The position numbers and the translations under genes are program-made. Shown one piece after another: positions 55,977 to 64,000 of a stretch of 64,000 bases of DNA. The first letter of the stretch is position 1. Each line of letters begins with the position of its first letter. Source of the DNA: Bacillota bacterium (GTDB lineage: Bacteria; Bacillota; Desulfotomaculia; Desulfotomaculales; VENG01); the NCBI GenBank assembly GCA_009711705.1, contig VENG01000024.1, positions 62,001 through 126,000 on the forward strand, in the 5' to 3' direction. The notes under the pieces were generated by a model. That model was not told where the DNA came from. It searched no databases and saw nothing but the letters and a program-made list of their open reading frames with translations.

Positions 55977-56360
55977 TTATCGGACATTAAAATGTTCCAA
56001 ACTAAAGTCCGGCTCAAACATTTTCCCTATCGTAACGACAGTCTGGTTAGTTGTACGGGCCGATTTATAATCGTTGGGGTAGAGTCCTATATTCATACCA
56101 CCCAGTTTAGTAACGAACCGGTTCCACTCTTGCCGGGTAAAAGTTGCCTTCGATTCCTTCGGAAGTGGAATAACCTGCGGGTCTTTATCCAGCTCTGGGA
56201 TTGGATTTGATACATAAACAAGACAGCCCCGGCCTGTTTCCCCGACCATTACCCAATTCACCGGATATTCAGAAATGATAGGACGGAAAGGGTCGTCCTT
56301 CCCGTCCGTCTCCAGATCTTTGCCGGTTCCGATAATTTTACAAACGTAATATACCCCCAT
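55977..56360 (-). CDS. Small phage protein of unknown function
   Basis: 127 residues from MGVYYVCKIIGTG at ATG 56360 (AAAGGGGGCC upstream); the frame is open further upstream but overlaps the preceding gene. Beta-rich, no helices of note, LVYVSNPIPELDKDPQ in the middle. Sits 13 bp after one structural gene and 16 bp before the large appendage gene, so it is part of their operon. Confidence 0.7.
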   Translation of the reverse strand: MGVYYVCKIIGTGKDLETDGKDDPFRPIISEYPVNWVMVGETGRGCLVYVSNPIPELDKDPQVIPLPKESKATFTRQEWNRFVTKLGGMNIGLYPNDYKSARTTNQTVVTIGKMFEPDFSLEHFNVR

Positions 56361-56373
56361 TAAAAGGCCCCCT

Positions 56374-56829
56374 TTACGCAGTTGCCTCAATTGTGGCTGT
56401 GACCTGGATGTCCACGGATTCGTCATTCTGCGGGTCTTCATCGTCCGTGGCCTTGGCGATGGCCCAAATGATATAGTTTCCGGTACCGATGACATCGGTA
56501 ATAGAAACAGCCCCTCCGTATGTTGCGTTATCGATATCTGTCTGGGTCGGCTGTGTATCGGTTCCGTCTTTCAGAACTAAGGCCCATTTTGAAGCGTTGC
56601 CAGTCCCGGAGTCCACTAGGGAGATGTCTGTCGTCCCGGTTGTCTGATAGCTGGCCTCACAGCGGAGAGCGAGTTTTATCGGAGAGCTTATCTCGTTATT
56701 TGTGGCGTTCAGTGTTACGGAAACAGGAGATGTTGCACCGGCCCCGGAATTCTCGGAGACGCGGGTTCCGTCGGTTGCTCCTGCTGTTGGGTTATCTTTG
56801 TATAGTCCTATATACTGGTTATTTGCCAC
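56374..56829 (-). CDS. Phage structural protein (tail/capsid decoration-like)
   Basis: 151 residues from a GTG at 56829 behind GGGAGGATTTTTA (VANNQYIGLYKDNPTAG). Gly/Thr/Asn-rich beta protein with many VSVTL-like strands, as in small tail or decoration proteins. First gene of the structural operon 56829-53840. Confidence 0.7.
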   Translation of the reverse strand: MANNQYIGLYKDNPTAGATDGTRVSENSGAGATSPVSVTLNATNNEISSPIKLALRCEASYQTTGTTDISLVDSGTGNASKWALVLKDGTDTQPTQTDIDNATYGGAVSITDVIGTGNYIIWAIAKATDDEDPQNDESVDIQVTATIEATA

Positions 56830-56972
56830 TAAAAATCCTCCCTTAATTGTTGTTTTGGGTGTACAGAACCCCAAACAACTAGGGAGGCAAGGACTAGTTC
56901 TTACAAGTTCTTTAATTGGAGAAACGGTTCAATTAATGTTTACTTTTAGAAATAATAGTTTTTAAGGTTATA

Positions 56973-59087
56973 TTACTCGAAAATTGTTTTAAAAATGGCC
57001 TCAAACTCAGACATTGCTTCTCCAGAAAGAGTTACTTCCGGACATAAATCTTCAATTTGTTCTTTTGTCTGAATCAAGTCACAGGCATTTAACGCTTTAG
57101 TTGGTTTATCATCACCGGTAACTCCTTCAGGGTAATACTCCTCAATGGCCCCTTTTGAAAGAATGTATATATACTTATTCCGTAGTGCAGCTAATAAATC
57201 ATCTTTATGGTCTATTTTTACATCATTTTTGCCAAGCACTTCTTTTCGCTTTTCATCAACTTCTTTGGAAAGAAGTAACTCAATTTCCTTTGATTCCTCT
57301 TGCGTTATCTGCTTTCCAGCAGCAACTTCTAGAGCAAGCTCTTTAAACCTTGTATACTTTTCTTTCCAAGTGTATCCTCTAATCATTTCCTTAATTTTAT
57401 TTTTATTAAGATCTCCTTGCATACCTTCAGTCTCGGCAATTCCATCAATAACTTCAAATAAAGCTTGTCTAAGTTGCGTAATTTCTGAATCCACATCGAT
57501 TATATCAAAATTATCTAAGATAGCATCCAAATCAAGAATTACATGTACTTCTATTTCAAAACCTTCGAAGAATTGCTTATATCTCTTAACATTTCCCTTT
57601 CCGTTAATTATTACTAATGGAATATTATTTTTGTCAAAGTCCCATTCCTCATTCGATATTTTTGCTAGGTGTTTGATGTATATAAGATCGGAGTCCCCCT
57701 CTATCAATACAACCTTTTTAGCAAAAAAAGCTGCAGAGTTGTTTTCGTAACAAATAATCTGAAAGGCGTCTTTAGCCGAGAGGTTTCTTATCAAGTCAAC
57801 AGTAATAGCATGTCCATAAGGCTTTCCTACATGTGGATATTTCTTTATAACCTTTACAAATGTACCTATGGCCACGGGTGAGAAAAATAATGGCGAATGA
57901 GTTGTTACCACTACCTGATTATCTATGGAAATTTTATACAATGCATCAAAAAGGACACGTTGGGCTGAAGGATGAAGATAAAGCTCTGGTTCCTCAAATA
58001 GAAAAATGTATGGTGTAACTGCAGGGGTTTCAGTACCGGTGTTTTGGTATTGTATTTTCATGTCAACATAACTACGTAACAAAGCAAAAGTAACTGATCT
58101 TTTAATTCCATCTCCTTTAGTTTCGACTATATCCTTTACACCATCATCTATCAAAACGCGTGTTGTTGAAAACACTTGTTTTAATTCTGGAGGTGGTACC
58201 TGCAGCTCAAGATCAGCCTGCGGAAAACTTTCATGTAAATAACTTTTAATCAACTCTTCAATTGCTTTGATCTGCGGCAAACGATTATCTACTGTAGAGC
58301 CTGCTTCATCTTCAGATTTATTTAACAATGCTTTTAAACGGTCAAAAGAATTGATTACCTCTTGCATTTCTTCCGCATTTTCCACAACTTTTAGTAAAAT
58401 TGATAACAATTTTCCTAAGGTAGCTGCTTCTTTAGTTTTTACTTCATCAGTAACATCTTTAACGGCAGGAATAAGAATTGGTTCTGGAAGAAACGCCTTA
58501 ATGCTATTTGGTATTCCCGTAGGCAAAGCCGCTGATTTTAATTCGAGTTCCTCAAAAGGCAGCTCGTTTATAATAGATTCTACGGCCTCCTTTGCTGCTT
58601 TTTGTGTAGTTATACCTTCAAATCGTTCTGAATACTCTGGAAGGTATCCGGATATAGTCTCTTCAATTCCAGCTCCACGTTTACCTTTCAATATTTCGGT
58701 AATATGGCCCATATCAAAACGTTCGTCTTTAGGCATTGGGCGTTTGCATAATAATTCCGGTGAAAAATCTGTTGCATACTTTCTAATTAGAATAAGCTTT
58801 TCATTATGTATTAGCTCCAACATACGTTCTCTATGATCTTTAGGAATTCTGTTTAAGTCGGTTTCGGTAATTCCTTCAAATTCAACCTCGATTTCTATGG
58901 GGCTGGTATCATCATAGAATTCAGAAGAAGATGACAATTTGCTTCCTGAAAAAAAGAGACTTAATGCTAGTAAGATTGATGATTTACCTGCGTTGTTTTC
59001 ACCCACAATACATGCGAAAGGAGAAAAATCGATGTTAGCTTCGCGTATCCCCCGATAATTATTGATGCCGATTCGACTTATTCTCAA
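56973..59087 (-). CDS. OLD-family ATP-dependent endonuclease (class 1, stand-alone)
   Basis: 704 residues. N-terminal ABC-type ATPase split by a long insert: Walker A GENNAGKSS (29-37), signature region about 330-350, Walker B FLFEEPELYLHPSAQR, H-loop VTTHSPLFF. C-terminal TOPRIM nuclease: VVLIEGDSDLIYI and VILDLDAILD supply the acidic metal residues. Members defend against phages (P2 Old; GajA of Gabija). No UvrD-like gajB lies beside it, so class 1 OLD is favoured. It lies among phage structural genes and the integrase, a usual place for defence cargo. Confidence 0.9.
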   Translation of the reverse strand: MRISRIGINNYRGIREANIDFSPFACIVGENNAGKSSILLALSLFFSGSKLSSSSEFYDDTSPIEIEVEFEGITETDLNRIPKDHRERMLELIHNEKLILIRKYATDFSPELLCKRPMPKDERFDMGHITEILKGKRGAGIEETISGYLPEYSERFEGITTQKAAKEAVESIINELPFEELELKSAALPTGIPNSIKAFLPEPILIPAVKDVTDEVKTKEAATLGKLLSILLKVVENAEEMQEVINSFDRLKALLNKSEDEAGSTVDNRLPQIKAIEELIKSYLHESFPQADLELQVPPPELKQVFSTTRVLIDDGVKDIVETKGDGIKRSVTFALLRSYVDMKIQYQNTGTETPAVTPYIFLFEEPELYLHPSAQRVLFDALYKISIDNQVVVTTHSPLFFSPVAIGTFVKVIKKYPHVGKPYGHAITVDLIRNLSAKDAFQIICYENNSAAFFAKKVVLIEGDSDLIYIKHLAKISNEEWDFDKNNIPLVIINGKGNVKRYKQFFEGFEIEVHVILDLDAILDNFDIIDVDSEITQLRQALFEVIDGIAETEGMQGDLNKNKIKEMIRGYTWKEKYTRFKELALEVAAGKQITQEESKEIELLLSKEVDEKRKEVLGKNDVKIDHKDDLLAALRNKYIYILSKGAIEEYYPEGVTGDDKPTKALNACDLIQTKEQIEDLCPEVTLSGEAMSEFEAIFKTIFE

Positions 59088-59280
59088 TACTAAACGACTC
59101 CTTATTTTGGAATTATTGGTTGATTTCTATATAATTTGTTCCATACCTTCAAAAATGTTTTAAATATTTTGTCGATAAATAACGAGAAGCATTAAAAAAG
59201 GAGAACTTAAGAAATTCTTCAACAAGCGGAGCGGCTAAAAGTGTTACACCATCAATTCCTCTTGGGATAATATTTTAATA

Positions 59281-59595
59281 AATGTAATGGCATAAAGATC
59301 GTCCGGTTGGAGGGAAAGAAAGTGTCCACTTTGTCTAGTATTGAAGTATACTGAATAACTGCACTGCAAGAAGGCTTAATATCATTAGGAAATCCTGGTT
59401 TTATGGGTGAAATTCCGTTAAAATTTAGCTAGACCGTTAATAACGGTAAAAATCATTTCGAAAAAGGGTAATAACCGTCAGGCTAACGGCCCTTAAACAA
59501 ACCCAGTAATGACGCGGGTTGTGGCGATTTTGAAGCACTTAAGCGTCTTCAAAACCAGTCGTGGGGAATGTCCTTGGCTAGGAACCCCCAAAATA
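59281..59595. ncRNA. Candidate structured RNA (run of hairpins)
   Basis: No coding frame. Consecutive stems: AAGTG/CACTT (about 59329), AGTAT/ATACT (about 59337-59352), ACCGTT/AACGGT (59433-59447), AAGGG/CCCTT with inner CCGT/ACGG (59464-59494), AACCC/GGGTT (59500-59520), TTTTGAAG/CTTCAAAA (59528-59554), GGGG/CCCC with inner TCCT/AGGA (59563-59588). Direction and class unknown; it lies between OLD and the integrase module. Confidence 0.4.
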
Positions 59596-59599
59596 ACGC

Positions 59600-59624
59600 A
59601 AAAAAGGGAGCTAATATGGCTCCC
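59600..59624 (-). terminator. Terminator of the 93-residue coiled-coil gene
   Basis: GGGAGC/GCTCCC stem followed by TTTTTT on the minus strand; the stem overlaps the last codons of the gene. Confidence 0.8.
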
Positions 59625-59892
59625 CTTCTCTTTTAGCTTCTATTGTATCTGCAAGTTGGGATGCTGAATCAAGCATAATATTCTTTAATTCGTCCGCCAT
59701 TTTTTCGGCATCTTCATGGACTTTTGCAGTTTCTCCACTAAACTGAGAATCAACCTCAATGTTCTTTATATCGTTCGCAAGATTCTCAGCCCTTCTATGC
59801 AGTTTTATCAGCTGTCCCGTTTGATTATGGAGTCTTTCTTTTTCTTGTTCTTCTTCCGTAAGCTTGCCGACTATTTTATCCCTCAAAGACAA
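59611..59892 (-). CDS. Small helical (coiled-coil) protein of unknown function
   Basis: 93 residues, highly charged and almost wholly helical (LTEEEQEKERLHNQTGQLIK, EDAEKMADELKNIM). TTG start with GGGGAGGATTAAG and a terminator behind it support a real gene. Resembles small phage chaperone or scaffold-like proteins only in composition; no family recognised. Confidence 0.65.
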   Translation of the reverse strand: MSLRDKIVGKLTEEEQEKERLHNQTGQLIKLHRRAENLANDIKNIEVDSQFSGETAKVHEDAEKMADELKNIMLDSASQLADTIEAKREGEPY

Positions 59893-59985
59893 ACTTAATC
59901 CTCCCCGCGATCGTTTTTTATATTTGTTCCCGGCCCGATAAAATTTTATTTTCCAACAACATACTTATAAGATAGTAAAAAAGAA

Positions 59986-60008
59986 ACCGGAGGTAAATAA
60001 CCTCCGGT
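59986..60008 (-). terminator. Terminator of the integrase operon
   Basis: ACCGGAGGT/ACCTCCGGT with 5-nt loop and TTTCTTTTTT behind it on the minus strand, 16 bp after the 73-residue gene. Confidence 0.85.
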
Positions 60009-60023
60009 CATTGTACTCTTTCA

Positions 60024-60245
60024 TTAACTACGTTGCTCCTCACTTTGGAAGGGGAGTCTATATTTTATCGTATCGGTCAGTATATCATAAAATATTAATA
60101 TCTGTTGCCCCCTACTGTCCGTAAGTAATTTTCCGTGGGGCATTAATGAAAAATCGTCAATTTTGAATTTATCAATATCAAACCTCTCCTGGATGTATTT
60201 ATCGACTATTTCAGCAGGATTGTTTTCGATACACTTGATATCCAT
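60024..60245 (-). CDS. Small protein coupled to the integrase gene
   Basis: 73 residues (MDIKCIENNPAEIVDKYIQE...). The ATG overlaps the integrase stop by one base, so it is translationally coupled. It has a short beta-rich core (LTDSRGQQILIFYDILTDTI). Neighbourhood suggests an excision or regulatory helper, but no helix-turn-helix is seen and no family is recognised. Confidence 0.65.
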   Translation of the reverse strand: MDIKCIENNPAEIVDKYIQERFDIDKFKIDDFSLMPHGKLLTDSRGQQILIFYDILTDTIKYRLPFQSEEQRS

Positions 60246-61204
60246 TACTTCGCCTTTGCTCTCCGAACCCGTTTCTTTTGAGGGGCAAGGTTATTTAATG
60301 GAGAAGCTAACAAGTGCTGCTCCCTCAAGTCCCCTTGGGTAAGGGCCACGTACCTTTTAGTCATAGTTAAATCTGTATGACCCATCATCCGTTGGAGGGC
60401 AAGAGCGTGTCCACCGTTACGCAGATACTGCAGGGCGAAGGCATGACGCAAATCATATGGACGGATGTGGACCCCGAGCATTTTGCTATACATTTCCAAC
60501 CGTTTTCCCCAGGTATGACGGTTTAGGGGTGTTCCTTCACAACTACAAAAAACAGGTACTTTCTGCCTCCAATCAGGATGCCTGGAAGATATCAATTCTT
60601 GAATTGCTTTAGCTGTGACCGGTCCGATTGGCAATGTCCTGCTCGACCTGGTTTTTGACTCTTCTGAGCGGATATGCACTTCCAGGGACCGTATATTAAT
60701 ATCTTCTGACAATAAGGAGAATGCCTCTTTGGGGCGTATACCGGTATCTAACGTAAGGAGCATTAGGGCATAATCGCGAAGTCCTGCAAAGGCTTCTTTG
60801 TCGGGTAGCTGAATTAACCGTTTTAAACTCTCTTCTTCCACATTTACAATGCGACCTTCCGCTTTCCTCCGTTTAAACTTTGCTAACGGGTTCTCTGTAA
60901 GGAAACCTTCTTCAACACACCAGTTAAAGAAAGCCCTAAGGTATGCTAAACGCAGATTATATGTGGCAGGTTTGATCTGCTCAGACATATACACGTAAAT
61001 CGCAGCCTTCAAGTTCTTGGGGCCAAACGCTTTGGGGTGCCGCTTGAAAAAAAGATTAACGTGCTTCTTATAATCATCTAGCGTGGTTTCACTCAATCCC
61101 TGGGCCTGTTTCCACAATAGGAAACCCTGGAAAGCTTCCTCCCAATTTTCCTTTTCGGGCAAAGTTTTTTTCTTTTTTACAGTTACAACTTTCTTTTTCG
61201 CCAT
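60245..61204 (-). CDS. int: Tyrosine recombinase (element integrase)
   Basis: 319 residues. Lys-rich N-terminus, SAM-like core-binding domain (about 22-105), catalytic domain with Arg157 (TLDTGIRPKE), Lys near 184, Arg253 in PYDLRHAFA (the usual first His of HxxR is Tyr250), His276 (MMGHTDL) and the nucleophile Tyr285. ATG after AAAGGGGATTTTT. It ends by overlapping a small gene and starts 137 bp from the 3' end of tRNA-Leu, its likely attachment site. Confidence 0.93.
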   Translation of the reverse strand: MAKKKVVTVKKKKTLPEKENWEEAFQGFLLWKQAQGLSETTLDDYKKHVNLFFKRHPKAFGPKNLKAAIYVYMSEQIKPATYNLRLAYLRAFFNWCVEEGFLTENPLAKFKRRKAEGRIVNVEEESLKRLIQLPDKEAFAGLRDYALMLLTLDTGIRPKEAFSLLSEDINIRSLEVHIRSEESKTRSSRTLPIGPVTAKAIQELISSRHPDWRQKVPVFCSCEGTPLNRHTWGKRLEMYSKMLGVHIRPYDLRHAFALQYLRNGGHALALQRMMGHTDLTMTKRYVALTQGDLREQHLLASPLNNLAPQKKRVRRAKAK

Positions 61205-61341
61205 AAATAAAAATCCCCTTTCGCTACTCTAGTATTTCTGAACAGAGTATCGTAAGGGGATAATCCCGTGGGGCTGAATTAGGTATCCGGGACTACAACT
61301 TGCTGTAAATAAGTCCCAGCCCTGAAACCCCGATTTTCGTG

Positions 61342-61430
61342 TGGTGCCGGAGACCGGAATTGAACCGGTACGATTGTTACCAATCGCGGGATTTTAAGTC
61401 CCGTGCGTCTGCCAGTTCCGCCACTCCGGC
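61342..61430 (-). tRNA. tRNA-Leu (anticodon TAA)
   Basis: 89 nt with encoded CCA. Acceptor GCCGGAG/CTCCGGC, anticodon stem CGGGA/TCCCG with loop CTTAAAA, long variable arm CGATTGGTAACAATCG, T arm ACCGG TTCAATT CCGGT. Class II tRNA structure is complete, so integration next to it did not damage it. Confidence 0.96.
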
Positions 61431-61558
61431 ATAATCTTACTAAATAAACTACTAATTTCAATAAACCTTACATCTCTTGCGCAGAAGTAATTATAACAAA
61501 AATAACTTGCCATTGCAACATAAAGCTGCGGAATTTAAAAATTGGTAACATGCCAGGC

Positions 61559-61602
61559 TTTTAAAATCGCGCTAAATCAGTTCCCTTAGCGCGATTTTAA
61601 AA
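61559..61602. repeat. Perfect 17-bp inverted repeat
   Basis: TTTTAAAATCGCGCTAA, 10-nt loop, TTAGCGCGATTTTAAAA. It shares GCGCTAAATCAGTTCCC-like sequence with the region after the CoA-transferase gene near 9087-9115. A further hairpin GCAAAAAGG/CCTTTTTGC follows at about 61627-61653. Confidence 0.75.
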
Positions 61603-61675
61603 GTACGTGAACTCGTTAGCTAAAAAGCAAAAAGGTGCCTGTCCCCTTTTTGCATACTTTCCTTAACAATTCAAA

Positions 61676-61705
61676 AAAGGCCCTGGTTAAAAAACCAAGG
61701 CCTTT
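61676..61705 (-). terminator. Terminator of accC
   Basis: AAAGGCCCTGGTT/AACCAAGGCCTTT with one mismatch, T runs on both sides. Confidence 0.85.
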
Positions 61706-61726
61706 TTATTTTAGTTGATACCTCTC

Positions 61727-63103
61727 TTATTTTACAGCCGCATCTTTTAATGGCACCAAATCGCTGACCAATTCCTGGGCAAAAGTGGTGTAAATATCTC
61801 CGTCAATAAAAAGAGGATGCTTTAACACCTGCTGGTGAAATGGTATAGTGGTCTTTATTCCCTCAATGTTGAACTCGTTCAAGGCTCTTTTCATCCTGGC
61901 CATAGCTTCTTCACGGGTGTTTCCCCACACTATTACCTTGCTTAACAAGGAATCATAGAAATAAGGAAGCTCGTAACCGCTGTACACATAATCGTCCACG
62001 CGTATGGAATGGCCTGCCGGTCTTTCATAGAAAGTTATCAAACCAGGGCTGGGCATGAAGTTTTGTTCAGGGTCTTCAGCATTGATGCGGCATTCAATGG
62101 AGCAACCTTTATTTGTAATATCATCCTGAGAAAAGTTTAATTTTTCTCCGGCGGCAACCATGATCTGCTCTTTGACAATATCAACTCCGGTGACCATTTC
62201 CGATACCGTATGCTCAACTTGAATACGAGTGTTCATTTCAATAAAATAGAAGTTTTGGTCTTGATCAAGTATGAACTCAACCGTGCCGGCACTGTTATAT
62301 TTAATTCCCCGGGCCAGTTTCAGAGCTGCATTCAGTATTTGCTGGCGGAGCTCTTCACTGAGTACCGGTGACGGGCTTTCCTCGATTAATTTTTGGTGCC
62401 GCCTCTGAATTGTGCAGTCCCTCTCTCCCAGGTGTACAACATTCCCATAATTATCCGCAAGTATTTGCACTTCGATGTGACGTGCTTTTTCCATGTATTT
62501 CTCCAGAAATACCCCGGCATCTACAAAGGACATATTTGCTTCTCTTTCGGACATAACCCAAAATTCGTTCAATTCGCGCTCATTTCGGGCTACCCTCAGA
62601 CCACGACCGCCACCGCCGCCGGAAGGCTTTATCAGAACCGGATAACCTACTCTTTTGGCTGTACGAATAGCTTCTCGCTTACTGCGAACAGGTTTGGTGT
62701 TACCTTCAGCCACAGGAACTCCCAATTGTACAGCAGTTTCCCTAGCATCTATCTTGCTGCTCATGCGACTCATTATCGATGGGCAAGGACCTATAAAGGT
62801 ATAGCCATTGTCTTCGCAAGCCCTAGCAAAATCCTCGTTTTCAGCCAAAAATCCATATCCCGGGTGTATAGCATCAACTTGAGCCTCAGCAGCTACGGCA
62901 AGAACATTCGTTATGTTCATATAACTATCCAGCGCTGATGCCTTACCTACGTAATAGGCTTCATCTGCCATCATGACGTGTTTGGAAGTTGTGTCTGCTT
63001 CTGAATATAGAGCTACCGTGCTGATATCTAATTCCTGACAGGCTCTAATAATTCTGACCGCTATCTCGCCTCTATTGGCAATTAATACTTTTTGGATTCT
63101 CAT
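61727..63103 (-). CDS. accC: Biotin carboxylase (acetyl-/acyl-CoA or pyruvate carboxylase subunit A)
   Basis: 458 residues, the size of free-standing biotin carboxylases. ATP-grasp motifs KPSGGGGGRGLRV, HIEVQILAD, ERDCTIQRRHQKLIEE, FIEMNTRIQVEHTVSE with catalytic residues, and the C-terminal domain RINAEDPE...FMPSPG. It carboxylates biotin on a carrier protein using bicarbonate and ATP. No carrier or transferase gene is beside it, so the subtype (acetyl-CoA, propionyl-CoA or pyruvate carboxylase) is open. ATG after CCGGAGGTGACCG. Confidence 0.94.
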   Translation of the reverse strand: MRIQKVLIANRGEIAVRIIRACQELDISTVALYSEADTTSKHVMMADEAYYVGKASALDSYMNITNVLAVAAEAQVDAIHPGYGFLAENEDFARACEDNGYTFIGPCPSIMSRMSSKIDARETAVQLGVPVAEGNTKPVRSKREAIRTAKRVGYPVLIKPSGGGGGRGLRVARNERELNEFWVMSEREANMSFVDAGVFLEKYMEKARHIEVQILADNYGNVVHLGERDCTIQRRHQKLIEESPSPVLSEELRQQILNAALKLARGIKYNSAGTVEFILDQDQNFYFIEMNTRIQVEHTVSEMVTGVDIVKEQIMVAAGEKLNFSQDDITNKGCSIECRINAEDPEQNFMPSPGLITFYERPAGHSIRVDDYVYSGYELPYFYDSLLSKVIVWGNTREEAMARMKRALNEFNIEGIKTTIPFHQQVLKHPLFIDGDIYTTFAQELVSDLVPLKDAAVK

Positions 63104-63646
63104 CTTTACTTTCGGTCACCTCCGGTAAACCACATATAATTAATCTACAGACATGATACCTGTTTGGGAGTAACTTACACAAAAAAAAAGCTATTACAGA
63201 TTTATATTTGGTACATTTGTTGGATAACTGGTATGTAACAGGTAAAAAGAATAATTAACTATTTATTTCTCTAATAGATTATTACTTTTACTCTTCCACG
63301 TCAATAATTATAGAATAAGTATACATGATACTTATTGGCACAGTATTAAGTATACATGATACTGGATATTCTATGCAGAATGCTTTAGAAATATGGATTT
63401 CAGTGGGGGCTTGGAATTTTTAATGCATTCTTTTAGGTTCACATTTTCACCCAAAAATAATCAGCCAAACATAATTTTACATGATCGTTTTGTCCTATAA
63501 CCAGACCAACCAAACTCAAAACCAATGATAATAATAAGTAATAATTATCGTTAAACACAAAAAGACTCCCACTTCTGTGAGTAGGAGTCTTTTTTACTTC
63601 AAGCGGATGGAATCCCCATCAGTTGGAGGTATTCCTTAACAAGTCA
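63104..63646. promoter_or_regulatory. Region upstream of accC with repeated palindromes
   Basis: Two identical 16-bp copies of AAGTATACATGATACT (63317-63332 and 63348-63363), 31 bp apart, each containing AAGTAT/ATACT arms; they look like an operator pair. The right end is an IS605-like relic, listed separately. No gene is seen. Confidence 0.55.
63559..63640 (-). repeat. IS200/IS605-like end relic and terminator
   Basis: AAAAAGACTCC/GGAGTCTTTTT stem (63559-63595) with T runs on both strands, followed by GGATGGAATCCCCATCAGTT. In reverse complement it follows the order seen at 44017-44080 (CAACTGGTGGGATTCCACC ... AAGTGGGAGTCTT). It may also terminate the GNAT gene. Confidence 0.55.
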
Positions 63647-64000
63647 CTACGCCACCAATTCAAGAAATTCGTCAAAAGATAACTGAAAAGTATCCTTTGC
63701 TTTAGAATCCTCTTTTTTGTCAAACCCCACTTTTCTAAAAACTTTTCTGGAAGGCTTGTTTTCCTTATGGATTTTAGCTTCCACTTTTTCAAATCTTAAA
63801 TTTAAAAAAGCCTCTTTTAATCCCTCCCACACAGCCTTCGTTCCCAAACCATTGTTCCATTTCTCTTTGTCAGCTATGGCAACTACCATTTCAAGCTTAT
63901 CATTGTTCTTGGGAATTAACCTCAAATAACCTACCGGTTCAGTGGCGCCCTGTATATCAACCAAATAAAAACGACTCTCGCGATTAAAATGTTGCGTGAA
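63647..64000 (-). CDS. GNAT-family N-acetyltransferase, 5' part cut by the window edge
   Basis: At least 118 residues, open to the window end (FTQHFNRESRFYLVDIQG...). GNAT features: a beta strand pair, the acetyl-CoA loop region NNGLGTKAVWEGLKEAF and NKPSRKVFRKVGF near the C-terminus. It resembles RimJ/RimL-type or ribosomal/antibiotic acetyltransferases; the substrate is unknown. Confidence 0.8.
   Translation of the reverse strand, partial: FTQHFNRESRFYLVDIQGATEPVGYLRLIPKNNDKLEMVVAIADKEKWNNGLGTKAVWEGLKEAFLNLRFEKVEAKIHKENKPSRKVFRKVGFDKKEDSKAKDTFQLSFDEFLELVA

Larger units (their letters stand above)
47861..61341. mobile_element. Degenerate prophage/integrative element adjacent to tRNA-Leu
   Basis: Right edge: a tyrosine recombinase gene directly downstream of tRNA-Leu(TAA). 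Content: terminase pieces, phage structural genes, two recombinase genes (one broken), methylase pieces, membrane proteins and an OLD nuclease. The left edge is not sharp; the last phage-like piece ends at 47861. A full repeat of the tRNA 3' end was not found; only GAATTGAACC (48337-48346) recurs from it. Confidence 0.7.

Noticed and set aside
59520..59590. tRNA-Sec-like sequence (GTCTTCAAAACC followed by a GGGG/CCCC arm)
   Set aside because: A tRNA-Sec anticodon loop is imitated, but no acceptor stem, D arm or T arm can be formed; explained by the local hairpins.

Overview
The window looks like chromosome of a Gram-positive, spore-forming-type sulfate reducer of the Desulfotomaculum lineage (Peptococcaceae sensu lato). 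The evidence is a sulfate-activation and reduction locus (sat, aprBA, qmoABC, dsrC), strong AGGAGG ribosome-binding sites, frequent TTG/GTG starts, a DUF3231 (spore-coat-like) protein, sporulation-type sensor kinases and Firmicute-type repeats. The species is an inference; no rRNA gene is present.

Layout. 0-7 kb: acyl-CoA ligase, HtrA-type protease, an NtrC-type two-component pair and two small unknown genes. 7-11 kb: an acetyl-CoA hydrolase/transferase gene between a decayed insertion-sequence end and a full-length IS1634-type element whose transposase seems to have lost its catalytic residues. 11-17 kb: two SLC13/ArsB-NhaD-type transporters, three related CBS-pair proteins and a frameshifted universal stress protein. 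17-29 kb: the sulfate reduction block on the minus strand, transcribed sat, aprB, aprA, qmoA, qmoB, qmoC, with dsrC, a NifX-like protein and a cysteine-cluster protein upstream. Sat makes APS, AprBA reduces it to sulfite, QmoABC links AprBA to the menaquinone pool, and DsrC is the sulfur carrier for the later sulfite step (dsrAB is not in the window). 29-47 kb: housekeeping and accessory genes: Na/Pi transporter, cis-prenyltransferase-like protein, BipA, tRNA-Gly(CCC), CoA-transferase III, CobS, two histidine kinases, a solitary tnpB, DUF3231, PaaX-type regulator and three genes around metallo-beta-lactamase folds.

47.9-61.3 kb is a decayed prophage or integrative element next to tRNA-Leu(TAA). 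It holds a tyrosine recombinase abutting the tRNA, broken phage genes (terminase large subunit, a first integrase, a methyltransferase), a terminase-small-like gene, three membrane-protein genes, a split D12-class adenine methylase with a slippery heptamer at the break, a phage appendage gene with about 20 copies of a 14-residue repeat, two small structural genes and an OLD-family nuclease that probably serves as phage defence. Two non-coding stretches in it are unusual: an array of five GGACAT/TGTCC palindromes (53.7-53.8 kb) and a dense run of hairpins (59.3-59.6 kb) between the OLD gene and the integrase module.

61.4-64 kb returns to host-type genes: a biotin carboxylase and a GNAT acetyltransferase cut by the window edge. 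Hairpin-rich relics resembling IS200/IS605 ends are scattered at about 28.05, 43.95, 61.6 and 63.56 kb.
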